Assembly: GCA_000934455.1 (NCBI GenBank)
Contig: KN886589.1
Coordinates: 50,200-74,366, forward strand
Direction: 5' to 3'
Length of the DNA stretch: 24,167 bases
Source of the DNA: Apostichopus parvimensis
Taxonomy: Eukaryota; Echinodermata; Holothuroidea; Aspidochirotida; Stichopodidae
Shown here one piece after another: positions 1 to 10,149 of this stretch (the first letter of the stretch is position 1; every line of letters starts with the position of its first letter). Below the pieces are notes generated by a model that worked only from the letters and a program-made list of their open reading frames with translations, made no database searches and was not told where the DNA came from. The position numbers and the translations under genes are program-made.

Positions 1-275
1 CCCCACCCCCTCATCAAGCCTTGCCGTAAACCATGTGTACAGCGGATTATAGGCCTATCACTAAGGCTATGACTAAAAAGCCGACGTCATCACCCATTTC
101 CCAGGTTCCCTTCCTTCTTGATTAGGTGCCTGCAACAACAGAATCACAGAACATTCTAGAATGTCCTCTTCACCCATATGGATGCTATGACCGCGATTAA
201 TACCAGTTGAACAGATGTGCACGTTCACAGATGTTAAAGATATATATGAATCATCAAAATTAAACAAGAACTTAC

Positions 276-331
276 CATATTTCGTCGTTGTGAACGAAGT
301 TAGGGTGTGAGCCCAGTTTACGTCCAGCCAT
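276..331 (-). CDS. Probable first coding exon, protein unrecognised (partial)
   Basis: Reading the minus strand, an ATG at 331 sits in an ideal initiation context (A at -3, G at +4) and opens 18 codons, MAGRKLGSHPNFVHNDEI, plus two bases. It then meets a perfect GTAAGT donor at 275. The intron would have phase 2 and the rest of the gene would lie beyond the left edge. The combination of start context, full donor consensus and a CpG-rich upstream block is the evidence for a real exon. The peptide is short, has no signal-peptide or membrane character, and I do not recognise it. The alternative is a chance ATG-donor pair, which cannot be excluded without the downstream exons. Confidence 0.5.
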
Positions 332-344
332 CGTTATAGTTCAG

Positions 345-672
345 TGTGCTTCTAATAAAGATTCTCAGTTTGATTTCGGTCAACATGGTATCGGCGACAA
401 TATTATGACGTAATAATTAAAAGTAATGCAGCGGTTTACCATTGCGCCTTTTCGTCACAATATTCAATACTCTGATGCAACAGACAGTTGTACGCGCTAC
501 GATAAAGCATCTACACTGCGCATTGTTTTCAGAAATCGTGGAATATGTTGTTTGTAGCCTATATAATGTACGTTTATAGTGATATCGCTACAAGGTTTTG
601 TTGCCTCGATAACGCGCAAACATGTACGAGAACGCATTTAAGTCAAACGTTTATACGCAGCCTTATATAAAT
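345..672. promoter_or_regulatory. CpG-rich putative promoter, possibly divergent
   Basis: The block immediately upstream of the minus-strand start at 331 is clearly richer in CpG than its surroundings, mainly at about 430-660. It contains an ATF/CRE-like TGACGTAA at about 406 and several GCGC sites. At its right end a TATATAAA motif (about 664-671) could serve plus-strand transcription, which would make the block divergent. No plus-strand gene is convincingly visible after it. Promoter function is inferred from composition and position only. Confidence 0.3.
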
Positions 673-1127
673 GTATGGCACTGGACCACGGTAGCAGATG
701 CAGGTACGGACCAAGCCAAGTCGAAAAGGAGACTGAAGGCGCTTTCTTGAAAAAGAAAAAAGACGGGCAAAATAGTTTTTATAAACTCAAGTTTGATATC
801 CTCTCAAAAAGCGACTCATTTACAATGAGTGTGTTACGAAAAGGCTCAGCGCGTTCCAATAGTTTAATGGGGAGAAGAAGAAGATGGAGAAGGAGAAAAA
901 GCACACCTTGGTGGACACGAGACCAAACACATTCAACTCCATACTTTATCTTCGACCCATGGCAAAAAAGGGGAAGATTACATTAATAAAAGTCTCGAAG
1001 TTACATCAAAACCGAAATTTGAAATATTCGAACTGAAAATGTCTGTTGAAAGAACTGATGAGAACACTGATAATGTATACTGTGGGAAGAGTACAATTGT
1101 CGCGCGCGTTTCAAACTACGTTGGGAT

Positions 1128-1176
1128 CAGCTGGGGTACGGGTGGGGAGGGGAGTGGGGAGGGGAGTGAGGTGAAG
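1128..1176 (+). repeat. G-rich tract
   Basis: Repeated GGGG(A/T)G blocks give a G-rich, nearly purine-only plus strand with at least four runs of three or more G. It satisfies the usual pattern for a potential G-quadruplex and is the first of a series of similar tracts. The stretch between here and about 1.78 kb shows no recognisable gene. Confidence 0.6.
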
Positions 1177-1782
1177 TGATGCACCAGATTATGAGCAGAG
1201 TTGTCTGAAGCAAATGACGGTGACCGTAGCAGAACAATACATACTTTCGGTTCAAGTTCTCGGTAGAAGCTGTTTATACATAACGCACACTGGGTATGAT
1301 ACAAGTCGGTTGTAGAGATGATTGCATGAGATCATTCCCTCTTAGACTTGCCTTTCTACCTCTCGCAAATGTACTTCTACTCCATCAGGATTAATCAAGG
1401 ATAACCCGTAATACATTTGAAGTCGCCATATCGTCAAACTTTATGCAACCGTTGCACATAGGTAGTACAACCAACTCGTTAAAAAAACGTAATTTCTATG
1501 TAGCGCCATCACTTAGACGCCGTGGTATTTTCACCAATACTTTACTCGGGCTTCAATTATTGCTTGCGGGAGTAAGATGAGAGGGAAGGGGAGATAACGA
1601 GGGAGGAAGAGTAAACATGAAATAACTTTAATAAATCCAAGCCATTTTAATAATGAGACTATTGGACAAATGAAGCAGATTCGATAGTAATGAAGGTTTT
1701 AACGTTTATTGTAAAACCCACGGGAGTCTCTATACTTCTGTGGTATAACCACGCGCTCGATAGTGTCTTCAAATGACATGAG

Positions 1783-1805
1783 TTTTTTTTGGGGGGGGGG
1801 GGGGG
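1783..1805 (+). repeat. T8-G15 homopolymer junction
   Basis: Eight T are followed directly by fifteen G. Such mononucleotide runs are prone to slippage and assembly error, so the exact length should be treated as approximate. Confidence 0.85.
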
Positions 1806-1859
1806 TGCATAGGGACTGCATTTGTTCAAATGATACGTCTATAAAGTCTCTAGCCTAGG

Positions 1860-2293
1860 TTACTTGCAAGGGAGCAAAAACAAACAAACAAAAACAAAAA
1901 CCAGAGGTGTAAACTCTTTATCGGCGATTTTAAGCAAACATGTCAAACTGCCAAAAAACATTGAAACAAACAGATAGTAAGCTAGAGTTAAGAGTTGGAC
2001 CGAATGTAATAATTTACAACAAACACTGCCCAAAACAACTTCCATTTGCCACGTTGGGGAAATTACACTGTTTTTCTTTTCTTTTCCAATTCTTCCTTTC
2101 GTCGATTGCTTAATGCAGTTTTCCATTAACACTTCCCAGTTGCCAGCTTTCCTGTAGGCTACTGCCTTGGTACATAATGGTACCTGGTAAACGATAACTT
2201 GATTTGAACAGAATATCACAGCCCATACTACATCAACAATGATTAACAATAGCCCGACAGGTAGAAAGTTACAATTTTTCGCCATCGTGAATC
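1860..2293 (-). CDS. Candidate exon with signal-peptide-like N-terminus, unrecognised
   Basis: The minus strand holds a 141-codon frame from an ATG at 2285 (A at -3, G at +4) to a stop at 1860. Residues 8-27 are strongly hydrophobic and follow a lysine at residue 3, like a signal peptide or signal anchor. A second hydrophobic stretch lies near residues 97-118, and the C-terminal end is again Val/Phe/Leu-rich. A CTTAG acceptor ends at 2294, and joining it to the donor at 2457 keeps frame with a short upstream exon. The last codons come from an A/C-rich simple-sequence stretch on the plus strand, so the true exon may end earlier; no good donor is visible inside it. No family is recognised. An open frame this long can arise by chance here. 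Confidence 0.3.
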
Positions 2294-2457
2294 CTAAGGT
2301 GATGAATTAGGCCTATTTCTTATGTCAATTTCATGAGCATAAGAACACAACATCTTATCTTCTGAAAAATTATATTTCTCGATATGATTATAAAAGAAAT
2401 TCATCCCTTATTCAAAATGTAAGTATACGTGTTGTCGTCATGAAACCCTTCTCTTAC

Positions 2458-2482
2458 TTGCGATGCGAAAAATATATTTCAT
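2458..2482 (-). CDS. Candidate short first coding exon (MKYIFRIA)
   Basis: On the minus strand an ATG at 2482 (A at -3) opens MKYIFRIA plus one base and meets a GTAAGA donor at 2457. Two acceptors follow. One at about 2362 leads to a short terminated frame. The other, ending at 2294, adds GA TTC ACG ATG and runs in frame into the signal-peptide-like exon that starts at 2285. The exon lies within 80 bp of the CCAAT/CRE cluster, as expected for a first exon. Support is positional and by phase only. Confidence 0.25.
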
Positions 2483-2527
2483 GCTCGCAATCAATTCGAC
2501 GGTCTGGTAACCTTCTACGTTATGTTA

Positions 2528-2562
2528 TATCATTGGTCAACTGCGCCAGTAGTGACGTCATT
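2528..2562. promoter_or_regulatory. CCAAT plus CRE promoter cluster
   Basis: An inverted CCAAT box (ATTGG, 2532-2536) lies 16 bp before a full palindromic cAMP-response element, TGACGTCA (2553-2560). CCAAT boxes bind NF-Y and full CREs bind CREB/ATF; both are typical of proximal promoters. The cluster sits between minus-strand exon candidates starting at 2482 and 2285 and a plus-strand frame starting at 2719, an arrangement consistent with a bidirectional promoter. Confidence 0.4.
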
Positions 2563-2718
2563 CGAACGTTGAAAACATAAACACAGAGAACCGCTGAGGG
2601 TTACTGACAGAACAGTGACACTACTACAATATACGCACATGTAGATACATAATGCAGACAACCTTGTGTCTTCTGCATTCTAGTCAACTTGACTCCTATA
2701 CATTGGCATAGTTAGTAT

Positions 2719-2906
2719 ATGAAATGTAATTCCGTAAACAGGTATTTCAGACTTACGAAGTTGAATCACTTATTGCTGTGCTCGGTAACTGTGGTGGTGA
2801 GTAGAAGCCACGATGATTTAATGTCTCATAAGATAAACATGCTATTTTGTTTTGAGTCTCTAATAGCTTTTCAATCATGCGAAAGACGAATAGGCTTTAG
2901 GCCTAG
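2719..2906 (+). CDS. Weak candidate plus-strand first exon
   Basis: An ATG at 2719 opens 63 codons that run into an AG|GTAAGT donor at 2907. A second strong donor (GTGAGT) lies inside, at 2797, and would end the exon in phase 0 after 26 codons. The peptide is unremarkable and slightly hydrophobic near residues 17-27, and the start context is poor. It is included because of the two consensus donors and the position downstream of the CCAAT/CRE cluster. It could equally be non-coding leader sequence. Confidence 0.18.
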
Positions 2907-2962
2907 GTAAGTTAACCAAGTCTTGACTTTGGCCTAGTCAAGCCGAGTAGACCTAGGCCAGC
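2895..2962. repeat. Clustered AGGCCTAGG palindromes
   Basis: AGGCCTAGG (2899-2907), GGCCTAG (about 2931) and CCTAGGCC (about 2952) are clustered and mutually complementary, so the strand could fold back locally. Sequences of this AGGCCT type recur elsewhere in the window, for example near 2310, 17350 and 22940. Confidence 0.45.
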
Positions 2963-3935
2963 CTGACCTTGGCTATAGATCCAACGTAGATGCTAATCAA
3001 AGCGGTAGACCGCGTGACAACTGAATAGCACATGAAAATGTATGTAGAAGTATAAATGCCCTCTGATTGTGTTTTAAAGGAGAAAACAGAATTCCTTAAG
3101 TTGGATATGGTAAAATTTGTCACAATGTAGCAGAATTAGGTAATACTACACTTGAAAGGGGGACTTCGGATTGCTGAGAACTATGACACTCATATTAATA
3201 GAATTGCACTATTCAATGTAGAAGAAATTCTTATCAAAGTATATTGAACTTAAAAAGTCAGTTGAAACAAAAATGACAGTGATTTTGATTATGGTTTAGT
3301 TGAGGAGCATGTGTCTCCAAACAATGTTAGTTGGGACCGGTAGTGAGAGACCAAATTCACTTGACTTGTATTTTGGCTAAAACTGGTATGCCATTGTTAT
3401 TCAGATATTCCTGCCAATGGTTGTGTCATCCTGGTCATTTTTCGTGTCATTGCCTTTTATTTACCATCACTGTTGCATTGACTTTCACCATGCAATTCCT
3501 TGTTAAAGCTGGTTTACTATTCCAAACGTTTTTGAAGCCGATACTAGCATGCAGCTCGCTTCCATAGGATCCTCCAACATTGACCACACAGTAATTATGA
3601 ATAAAAGAATAGGTTTGACACTCACAGGGCCTATATTTACTTAAGATTAACCTGGGGTGGAAACTCCAAGCTGGAATTTCTGCATCAATGTACCTTTCTT
3701 AATTTGAGAAAATGGCATGTTCTGAGCATTGCAGTACATTGGAGTTTTCTGACACATTTCAGCGATGAAAGATTACTAAAGCAATGCAATTCTTTGCAGT
3801 TTCTGAACACATTCTTTGAAAATGGTATTTTATTGATCTCAAAGTACTTTCAGTAAAATGTTATTGACCAGATTAATGAAAGTAATATGCTGCCTAACCA
3901 GCTTTAATAATAGGCCAACTGAAAGGCTATTTTCA
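2963..3935. other. AT-rich stretch, no convincing gene
   Basis: An open plus-strand frame without ATG (3331-3567) begins directly after an in-frame TAG and ends 33 bp before an AATAAA at 3600-3605. It would be in phase 0 with the donor at 2797, but the acceptor before it has a poor pyrimidine tract. Otherwise I see nothing beyond AT-rich unique sequence. Confidence 0.4.
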
Positions 3936-4359
3936 TTAAATTACATGTTTGCTCTGGGCATTAAAGGGTGTGAAGACTTGCGCAAAAAGGAAGGTCTAAT
4001 GCCGGTAATTTGACCTAGTTTCAAATGAGGTGTAACAGAAGTGTTAAACACCACCATTGATCCCAGAAAATACACACACCGCTTGCTACCGTCGGTAATT
4101 AGACACTAGTGTACAGTCAGTACATACAGCTGCTGTCAATACCCACAGCACAGTATACAAACAATACAGGGATGGACATCTCAGGTCCAGCTAAAGATAA
4201 CAAGGTATCACGTTTCATTACTGTACTGTCTGCATTTTGTAGCGACACAAACAAAACTTCACTTGCAAGCAACAGAAAGTTAACTTTTTCAGATGGCCGC
4301 ACACGGTTTGGGGCGATTCTTCAATGCCTTTAAATTACATGTTCGCTCTGGGCATTTAA
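3936..4359 (+). repeat. 29/30-bp direct repeats flanking MITE copy 1
   Basis: Positions 3936-3964 and 4330-4359 are the same sequence except for one T/C change and one extra T. Both begin and end with TTAA, and the common core reads ATTACATGTT(T/C)GCTCTGGGCA. The element at 3961-4333 lies exactly between them and shares its terminal TTAA with each copy. Confidence 0.85.
3961..4333 (+). mobile_element. TTAA-flanked MITE-like element, copy 1
   Basis: A 373-bp unit bounded by TTAA on both sides is about 85-90% identical to a second unit at 14471-14840 in the same orientation. The ends form an imperfect inverted repeat: TTAAAGGGTGTGAAGA on the left against TTAAAGGCATTGAAGA read inward from the right, with 17 of the first 23 bases matching. 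It encodes no transposase; short open frames within it on both strands are incidental. TTAA target duplication is known for piggyBac-type elements, so a non-autonomous member of that kind is the best guess. The family name cannot be set from sequence alone. Confidence 0.75.
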
Positions 4360-5505
4360 AAGTAAGGCAGACCTTGGCTGGCAATACTTTGGTGAATATA
4401 ACTGATGGCATTGTTCAGTTTACAGACCTGTACAGTACTGTACTTGTGGATAGCCGAACCTATTGTTTTATAATCACCACCCGTCTTCACTCTGATCATT
4501 TGCCCACTTTTAGTCCTTTAAAACCCAACTGTAGAGAATGGAATTCTTAAAAAATTGTTGTCATAGTTTAAGGTAACCTTTACTGTGCAGTATATTGTAC
4601 TCCTTTACTCAGGTATGAAATTACATCAACAGTCTTTAGGTCGGTCAGTGCAATAATACGTGTTTTGACACAACACACCTTGAAGTTTGAACTGTAAGTT
4701 GACTTTGTCCCTTTGTCAGATTTTGGAATATTTTTCTCTTTTGTCTGGTACTTCAGAGCCTCATAAGAATCGTTCATGGCACCCGCTACTTCCAAGCTTG
4801 TTGTTGTAGCAGCACCAGAAATGTGAGACAGTCTTAAACTGACTGTTATTATCTTTGATCGACTGTTGTCAAGCCAGTATTGTGCTGGTTGGTAAAGGAC
4901 TATTGGGTTTAAAAGTTGACAAATTTTCCAACTAATCTGTATCCTAGTGGATAACTTAACTTCCTGCCATGTTGTACCTGTGTGTAATCCATTGTTTCTA
5001 CTGTGGGTATAATTTTACTTCTACTCAGTACCATGACTTATTGTAAGCGCTGATGGTTTAAAGCAACACATGGCTTGCTCTCTTAATACTTAGGCTTAGA
5101 ATCGACTTTCGTTTTGTCATTTGTATTTTCCATAATGATTTAGGATTCATAATTCATTGCATTATGAAAATATATAAATGCATAGTCATACAGGATTTTC
5201 TGTAATTTGATCTAAAACATAAACTTAATTGTTGATATTTGCTGAACACTGCAGAATTTATAGTAGATTTCAAACAAAATACTTCCAACCTCTTTAATGA
5301 TCTAATTTCAACACACAAGATAAACCTGTACTGGTCATTGCCTTCAAATGGGGTCCATTTTGCATCTGTACACATGCGTACTGTATATTCCAAGAATGAT
5401 TGTAAATGGTTACGGCTGGTCAAACTGTTGTAAAGCTTTATAACATAGACCTGTCTGTAACATTTGTGGATCTTTTTTTTCCTGGATACAGTAAATTTGA
5501 TAGTC
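4360..5505. other. AT-rich stretch, no convincing gene
   Basis: Only short frames occur on either strand and no start-plus-donor pair stands out. It is most simply read as intron or intergenic sequence. Confidence 0.45.
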
Positions 5506-5507
5506 TC

Positions 5508-5568
5508 CTTTCACCTCCACTCCACCCTCACTATATCCCCACCCCCAATTACCCACCCCCACTAGCCA
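5508..5568 (-). repeat. C-rich tract (G-rich on minus)
   Basis: The plus strand is rich in CCAC and CCCC blocks, including CCCCACCCCC and CCCACCCCCAC. It is one of few tracts in the window with the C-rich side on the plus strand. Confidence 0.6.
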
Positions 5569-7905
5569 TCGATACCATAATATTGAGGTATAATCTCAAG
5601 GTTTATGTAAATTTATAAAGTTCAAGTTATATTCTACTTTTTGTGCACTTTTGCTAGAGCATTAAAATAGGTCATAAATATTGAACTCAGATGAATGAAA
5701 AAGTAGAGAATGTTTTACATCGAACACATTCCGTTCCCTTCAGCCGGTTGATTAAATCCAAGGCATGCGTGACGTCCTGCCCAAAGTGATATTTTAGGTG
5801 AGAGCAGGATGTGAAAGTGAAGATGAAAAAAATTCACGAGATAGAATTTCACTCTTTAGATGACATTGAAGAGATCCTTTTGTAATTCGTGGATGTGGGA
5901 GTAAGTAATTTTTCTGCAAGTCATGGGTTATCCTTCGAAATATTGAAATTGTACAGTTTGTGACGTCACAGAAATCACTCACGAAAGAAGGAGAACGCCT
6001 TAATTAAACAAGCAGGTTTATTCTCTCTGTTATTTTACATATTGACTGTGACCATGGTAATATGCAAAATTGTGACCTGAAAAGACAGTAGATATTATTA
6101 AAGGCTCGATTTTTAATGTGAAAAATCATTTCATCTCCATTTGTTTTCAAGGACTTTCAAGCAATGAGACTCTTGTTTTGCCAATTTCTCACTTCCCTCA
6201 AACAATGAAAACCTTTAAAGAAAACTTCCTGTTAGATTGGAGTGCTTTTGTCGTGTGTCATTTGCCTCTAAACAGATTTGTACACTTTAATACTAAGAGA
6301 ATACATTACATATCAAGTTACACATGAACTAAAACCATCACATGTAAACACATTGAGTTCATTGTTCTAGTTTCTCGCCCAGTTTGGTATATAAGTCTTA
6401 CAAGCAACAGCCCCAATGTTGTGGGTACTGTAAGCTTGTAGGTATACACCCACAGGAAATCATTTTTAAAAGTGTACAAATTTCGTGTAGTGGTTTTGAT
6501 GACTGTAAAATTTGTCTCATATAACATACTACATGGTTCCTGTGATACATCCTTTGACATATGTAGCAAATTTTGACCCATTTTGCATCGCATTTTGTGA
6601 TATGATATTTACCTGATAAATAACTCCCTGAGATTGGCAGATAATGTCATACTTTTATAGCTCTGAGAATAATATGCCACAAGGCCAGTTGAAAATCCAC
6701 ATAGTACATGTATCTTAATATCATTCCTAGTTCTAGATATGGCTGTATTCTTTATAAACTTTTTTTTTCTTACTGGTAAGGTAAATCCTCCGTAACTCCA
6801 ATTTAATCCCTGTAGTGCATTCCATTATAAACACGTACTAACTGATCCCTCACTCATACAATTGTTCTTGTACTATTGTATAGAAAATAATATACATGCA
6901 GTCTAGACAATGTCCTGTTTCCAACAAAAATTTGGCCCCATCACCTACTGTATAATGTTGTTGTTGTTGATTTATCATTGACATCTGGCAGGTTTAGAAT
7001 GGTTGCTTAGACATTGTTCAATGCTCTCTCAACTAGAATTGAATCAATGTGCAACTTGATTGTAAGAATTTAAATTCTCTACAGTGGGTAAAGGATTTGT
7101 AAATTATAAATGAAGAAAAAAAAAAACACACGCACATTTTCATCTCAATTGTTACGATGTACATCACTAGCTCTGCTGTTGCCAGAACCATTCAAGTAAT
7201 ATCACCAAATTTTTGTAAATTCTTAGTTTGGACGGAGAGGTGTACCAGAATTATCAATGTTTCAATGTTAAAAGACGAACTTCAGCCACCGGAATATATC
7301 CGTCCTGGTAGAACTCTTACAGATTAGGATCAGTTTTTTGGTCAGTTAAATAACACGCCAAATTAATCCTAGACGTTGATGTGTGGGTCGAATCAAAATA
7401 CTGTAGGAATCTCAATTAGGGGAAAATGTTTCATACATTTAGCACATGCATGGGCAGTAAAATTCTTATGATGTGCTTGTTTTTTGTTCCAAATTTATCA
7501 GCATAAAATATCCCTTAAATAACAGCCTTATACTTTTCTATTGTGGCCTTGATGATTTTTAGTAGAGGCAGGCATGGTTGCCATGGTGATGCATCCAATG
7601 AAATCATTATCCAGGTTTTTTTTTTTCTTTTTTGCTTTTAGATAGACATTCATTGAAAGGGTGACATTGAAACTGTAAAATATAATTTGTGGAGTGTTGA
7701 CATATAATGCATGAATTTGTGCAGAGTACTTGTGCACAGTCAACAGCTGTGACTTTAACCAAGGAGCTGCCATAAATTTATCAGTGTAATATATGTATTT
7801 TATGCATAATGACTGCATGCACATACATACCAACACATGTGGATGAATATATAATAAATATCGGAGTTTAATGTCAAGTTGGGCTTGCCTGTACTTTTAT
7901 AATGA
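5569..7905. other. Long AT-rich stretch, no convincing gene
   Basis: A plus-strand frame without ATG (about 6152-6327) follows a good pyrimidine tract ending TTTTCAAG. It would encode about 58 residues before a stop, with no poly(A) signal near. A strong pyrimidine tract and AG also end at about 7640, but all frames close soon after. Simple T and A runs occur near 6763, 7114 and 7617. Nothing is firmly genic. Confidence 0.4.
5961..5968. promoter_or_regulatory. Full palindromic CRE
   Basis: TGACGTCA occurs here, and a partial site (TGACGTCC) lies near 5769. On the minus strand a GTGAGT donor is found just upstream of the CRE in reading order, near 5978. No exon with coding content is attached, so regulatory use is only possible. 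Confidence 0.3.
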
Positions 7906-7911
7906 TGCGAC

Positions 7912-7980
7912 ATGGGGAGTGGGAGGAGAGAATGGGTTAGTGGGGTGGGGGAGGGAGGGGAGGGGAAGGGGGTTGTGGCA
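7912..7980 (+). repeat. G-rich tract
   Basis: The plus strand carries many runs of three to five G separated by A or T, matching a potential G-quadruplex pattern. It is non-coding in all frames as far as I can judge. Confidence 0.65.
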
Positions 7981-8427
7981 GTGAATTATGATCAATGAAG
8001 TTCAGCAAAGTTTGATACAGGTAAATGGTAAAACTGACTGAGGTCACAAATGGTGGGAGATGGGATGAGGACCTGACATTGTAGATCTGTAGAATTTATG
8101 AATCTACATACTGTATACATACATGTACATTAATTATGCCAAGTTAAGTTAGAACAGGTGCATGGTTATATTTGTTCTCATGAGCTTGGGTAAAACCCGA
8201 TTGTTTTTTCTATGTGTAGAAGTGTAGCAAGTTAAGTTAATGCAAATTTCTGGGCATTCATTTCATACTGTACTAGTTCTGTAAACGTAGGTGTGTAATG
8301 TAGCATTTATACTGTACCTTCCATGTCAAGGTTACTGTAAATGGAAAGTTGTGTCATTTACAAATTTATGTCTTTACTCCATGGATACAAAACAATGGTT
8401 CCATGACATACTTTACACAGCAACCCA

Positions 8428-8480
8428 TAGAGAGGGAGGTGGAGGGGAAGTGGGGGGGGGGAGGAGAAGAGTGGGCCAGA
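8428..8480 (+). repeat. G-rich purine tract
   Basis: GAGGGAGGTGGAGGGG-type sequence contains a run of ten G at 8452-8461. It is part of the same class of plus-strand G tracts as at 1.1, 7.9, 12.6, 13.4 and 22.1 kb. Confidence 0.65.
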
Positions 8481-8990
8481 GTGCCATTATACTGTGTAGC
8501 CTACATATTCAGATGGGCTATTATAAATGGTTAAAGTAGGTGTACAGTATAAATCTGGGTCCTTTGTAATTGCTTTATAAAAGTTGTTATCTTTTATCAA
8601 ATGCTTTTGCCAAAATCTTTAATCTGCAACATCTCTAACTTGTATATGGGGTTAAAACACTGAATCAGTATTCATGAGCTAAATGAGTAAGTTCAAATTT
8701 TTAATGGTCATCCGATAGTCCAAGGTGATCAAATTTCTGTTTGGACAGCCAAAATTTGGCTTTGGGAGGTTAGCTGACGGACAGCCACTTATTAAATCAA
8801 ATTCAAGATGCATTTTGACTAAATAACGTCAAAAAATGAACTTAAAATGTGTGTCTGTGACACTCGCTTGGATCCACGACCACTCAACAACGGAGTGATG
8901 AGTATTTGTCATACTGGCTGTGTAGCCAAACTTGGCATACAGTTGTTGGTTAATAGCTGGTACATGCAGGCTGAAATATTTTGGAACCAT

Positions 8991-9185
8991 CTGGGCCCCC
9001 AAATTCTGGGCCCGTTTCTGGGCTGGGTGAGCCCAGAGTTTATATCCACCTCAAATGCATTTTGGAACACATTCTTTTGGCCCAAATTTGTGAGCCCAAT
9101 ATTCTTGAGACCAATTGGGCCCACATGTGTGGGGGTTCAATTTTTGGTAGTGAGAAAGAGTGCCCAAATTGGGGGCCCAAATTGA
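8991..9185. repeat. Cluster of GGGCCC palindromes with an outer inverted repeat
   Basis: GGGCCC or near-matches occur about seven times in 190 bp, near 8993, 9010, 9020-9036, 9079, 9094, 9115 and 9161-9180. The outermost pair is an inverted repeat: TGGGCCCCCAAATT at about 8991 and AATTGGGGGCCCA at about 9165. It could be a degenerate tandem repeat or the remains of a foldback element. Open frames on both strands across it are explained by the repetitive, stop-poor composition, so I do not call a gene. Confidence 0.55.
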
Positions 9186-9189
9186 CGCA

Positions 9190-9750
9190 CAACCTTCCTT
9201 ATACTTATTTTTACGCACATGACCTCTGCAATATCAATATTTACAACTTGCATCAAGTTGGTTGAAATTTTGGTAGCCATATATTGCTTAAATTTCTCTC
9301 ATATCTCTAACATAAAAATCTGAGGCAAACTGGCACTGTGTGGTTTCTTTTAATACGGGCATGCTCAACGGGATGTGCCAAGGATAGTCCAAATAATAAT
9401 AATGCATGTAACCTTCAGTCCTGATAAACTGATCAATGCATACTAATTGGGAAAGTAGGTTGATCTTTCTCGCAAAGAAAAATGAATATTCAAAGAACAT
9501 GCATTATAGGTGAAAGGTCATGGAATTTTGGACACTCAAATGTGTAACCGTGCAATTTCCATGACTTAATATTTCCGGGGACCAAATAGTTTTCAGCCAA
9601 CATTTTTGCCGGCTCAAGTTGAACATAGCTCAATAACTTAACTACATGGAATAACAGCTTTGGAACCTGCCCATTTGTGTGATGTTGATAATTTGCATTC
9701 ATGTTATCAAGTATGATATTAGGTGATGACATACAACACTTTAATGTTCC
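9190..9750. other. No convincing gene
   Basis: A minus-strand frame of 122 codons crosses part of this stretch (9490-9858) but has no plausible splice context. Its first 30 codons are antisense to a better plus-strand exon candidate. I see no repeat or regulatory motif worth naming. Confidence 0.4.
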
Positions 9751-9758
9751 ACAAAGCA

Positions 9759-9848
9759 ATGAACCATTGTGCCCGTTGGGCTCTTCTCTGCTATGTTTCT
9801 CGCTACATTTTTCGCGACAACGCAACTCGCTCTTCGAACAACCGAAAG
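9759..9848 (+). CDS. Candidate first coding exon with mitochondrial-presequence character
   Basis: ATG at 9759 (G at -3) opens exactly 30 codons, MNHCARWALLCYVSRYIFR followed by DNATRSSNNRK, and ends at an AAG|GTAAGA donor (9849), giving a phase-0 intron. The peptide has one acidic residue and six basic ones. Arginines are spaced through a hydrophobic first half (R6, R15, R19) and a hydroxylated tail, which resembles a mitochondrial targeting presequence. The exon sits in a short block of higher GC and CpG than its surroundings. I do not recognise the protein, and the following exons cannot be identified. A phase-0 acceptor lies at 14119, but that link is speculative. Confidence 0.38.
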
Positions 9849-10149
9849 GTAAGACCAACGTAGTTCAGAGGGACAACCAGGAAACAAAAAACCTTAAAAA
9901 AAAAATTTGCCCTGTTTTTGTGGTGATTGTATAACTGTAGAAAAGTGACCAGTGACCTGTTATCTATTTTAACAAGTTTTCACCATGCTGCATGCAATGT
10001 CTTTGCATGCAATGTTGTGTGTGACCAACCTATACTCATTATCTATAAACAGTGTCCTCAGCTATCCCACACAGTGTCTACATCTTTTCTTCAAATCTTT
10101 TTGCTATTTTTTTTTTACTGCCAGTTTGTCTGCATTATGCCAGCAACAA

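Noticed and set aside
675..986. Plus-strand 103-codon frame after a TATA-like motif, with a second open frame at 868-1179
   Set aside because: Two different frames are open over the same A/G-rich stretch, the second has no ATG near its start and runs into the G-rich tract. No splice sites of quality were seen, and open runs of this length are expected by chance several times in a window this size.
4109..4333. Overlapping frames on both strands near 4.1-4.5 kb
   Set aside because: They lie inside or across MITE copy 1, and the corresponding frame is not kept intact in copy 2.
8847..9185. 112-codon plus-strand frame and overlapping minus-strand frame
   Set aside because: Both are produced by the GGGCCC palindrome cluster, whose composition lacks stop codons; the translation is repetitive in GP and W in both directions.
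9490..9858. 122-codon minus-strand frame
   Set aside because: It lacks donor or acceptor support, and its N-terminal part is antisense to a better supported plus-strand exon.
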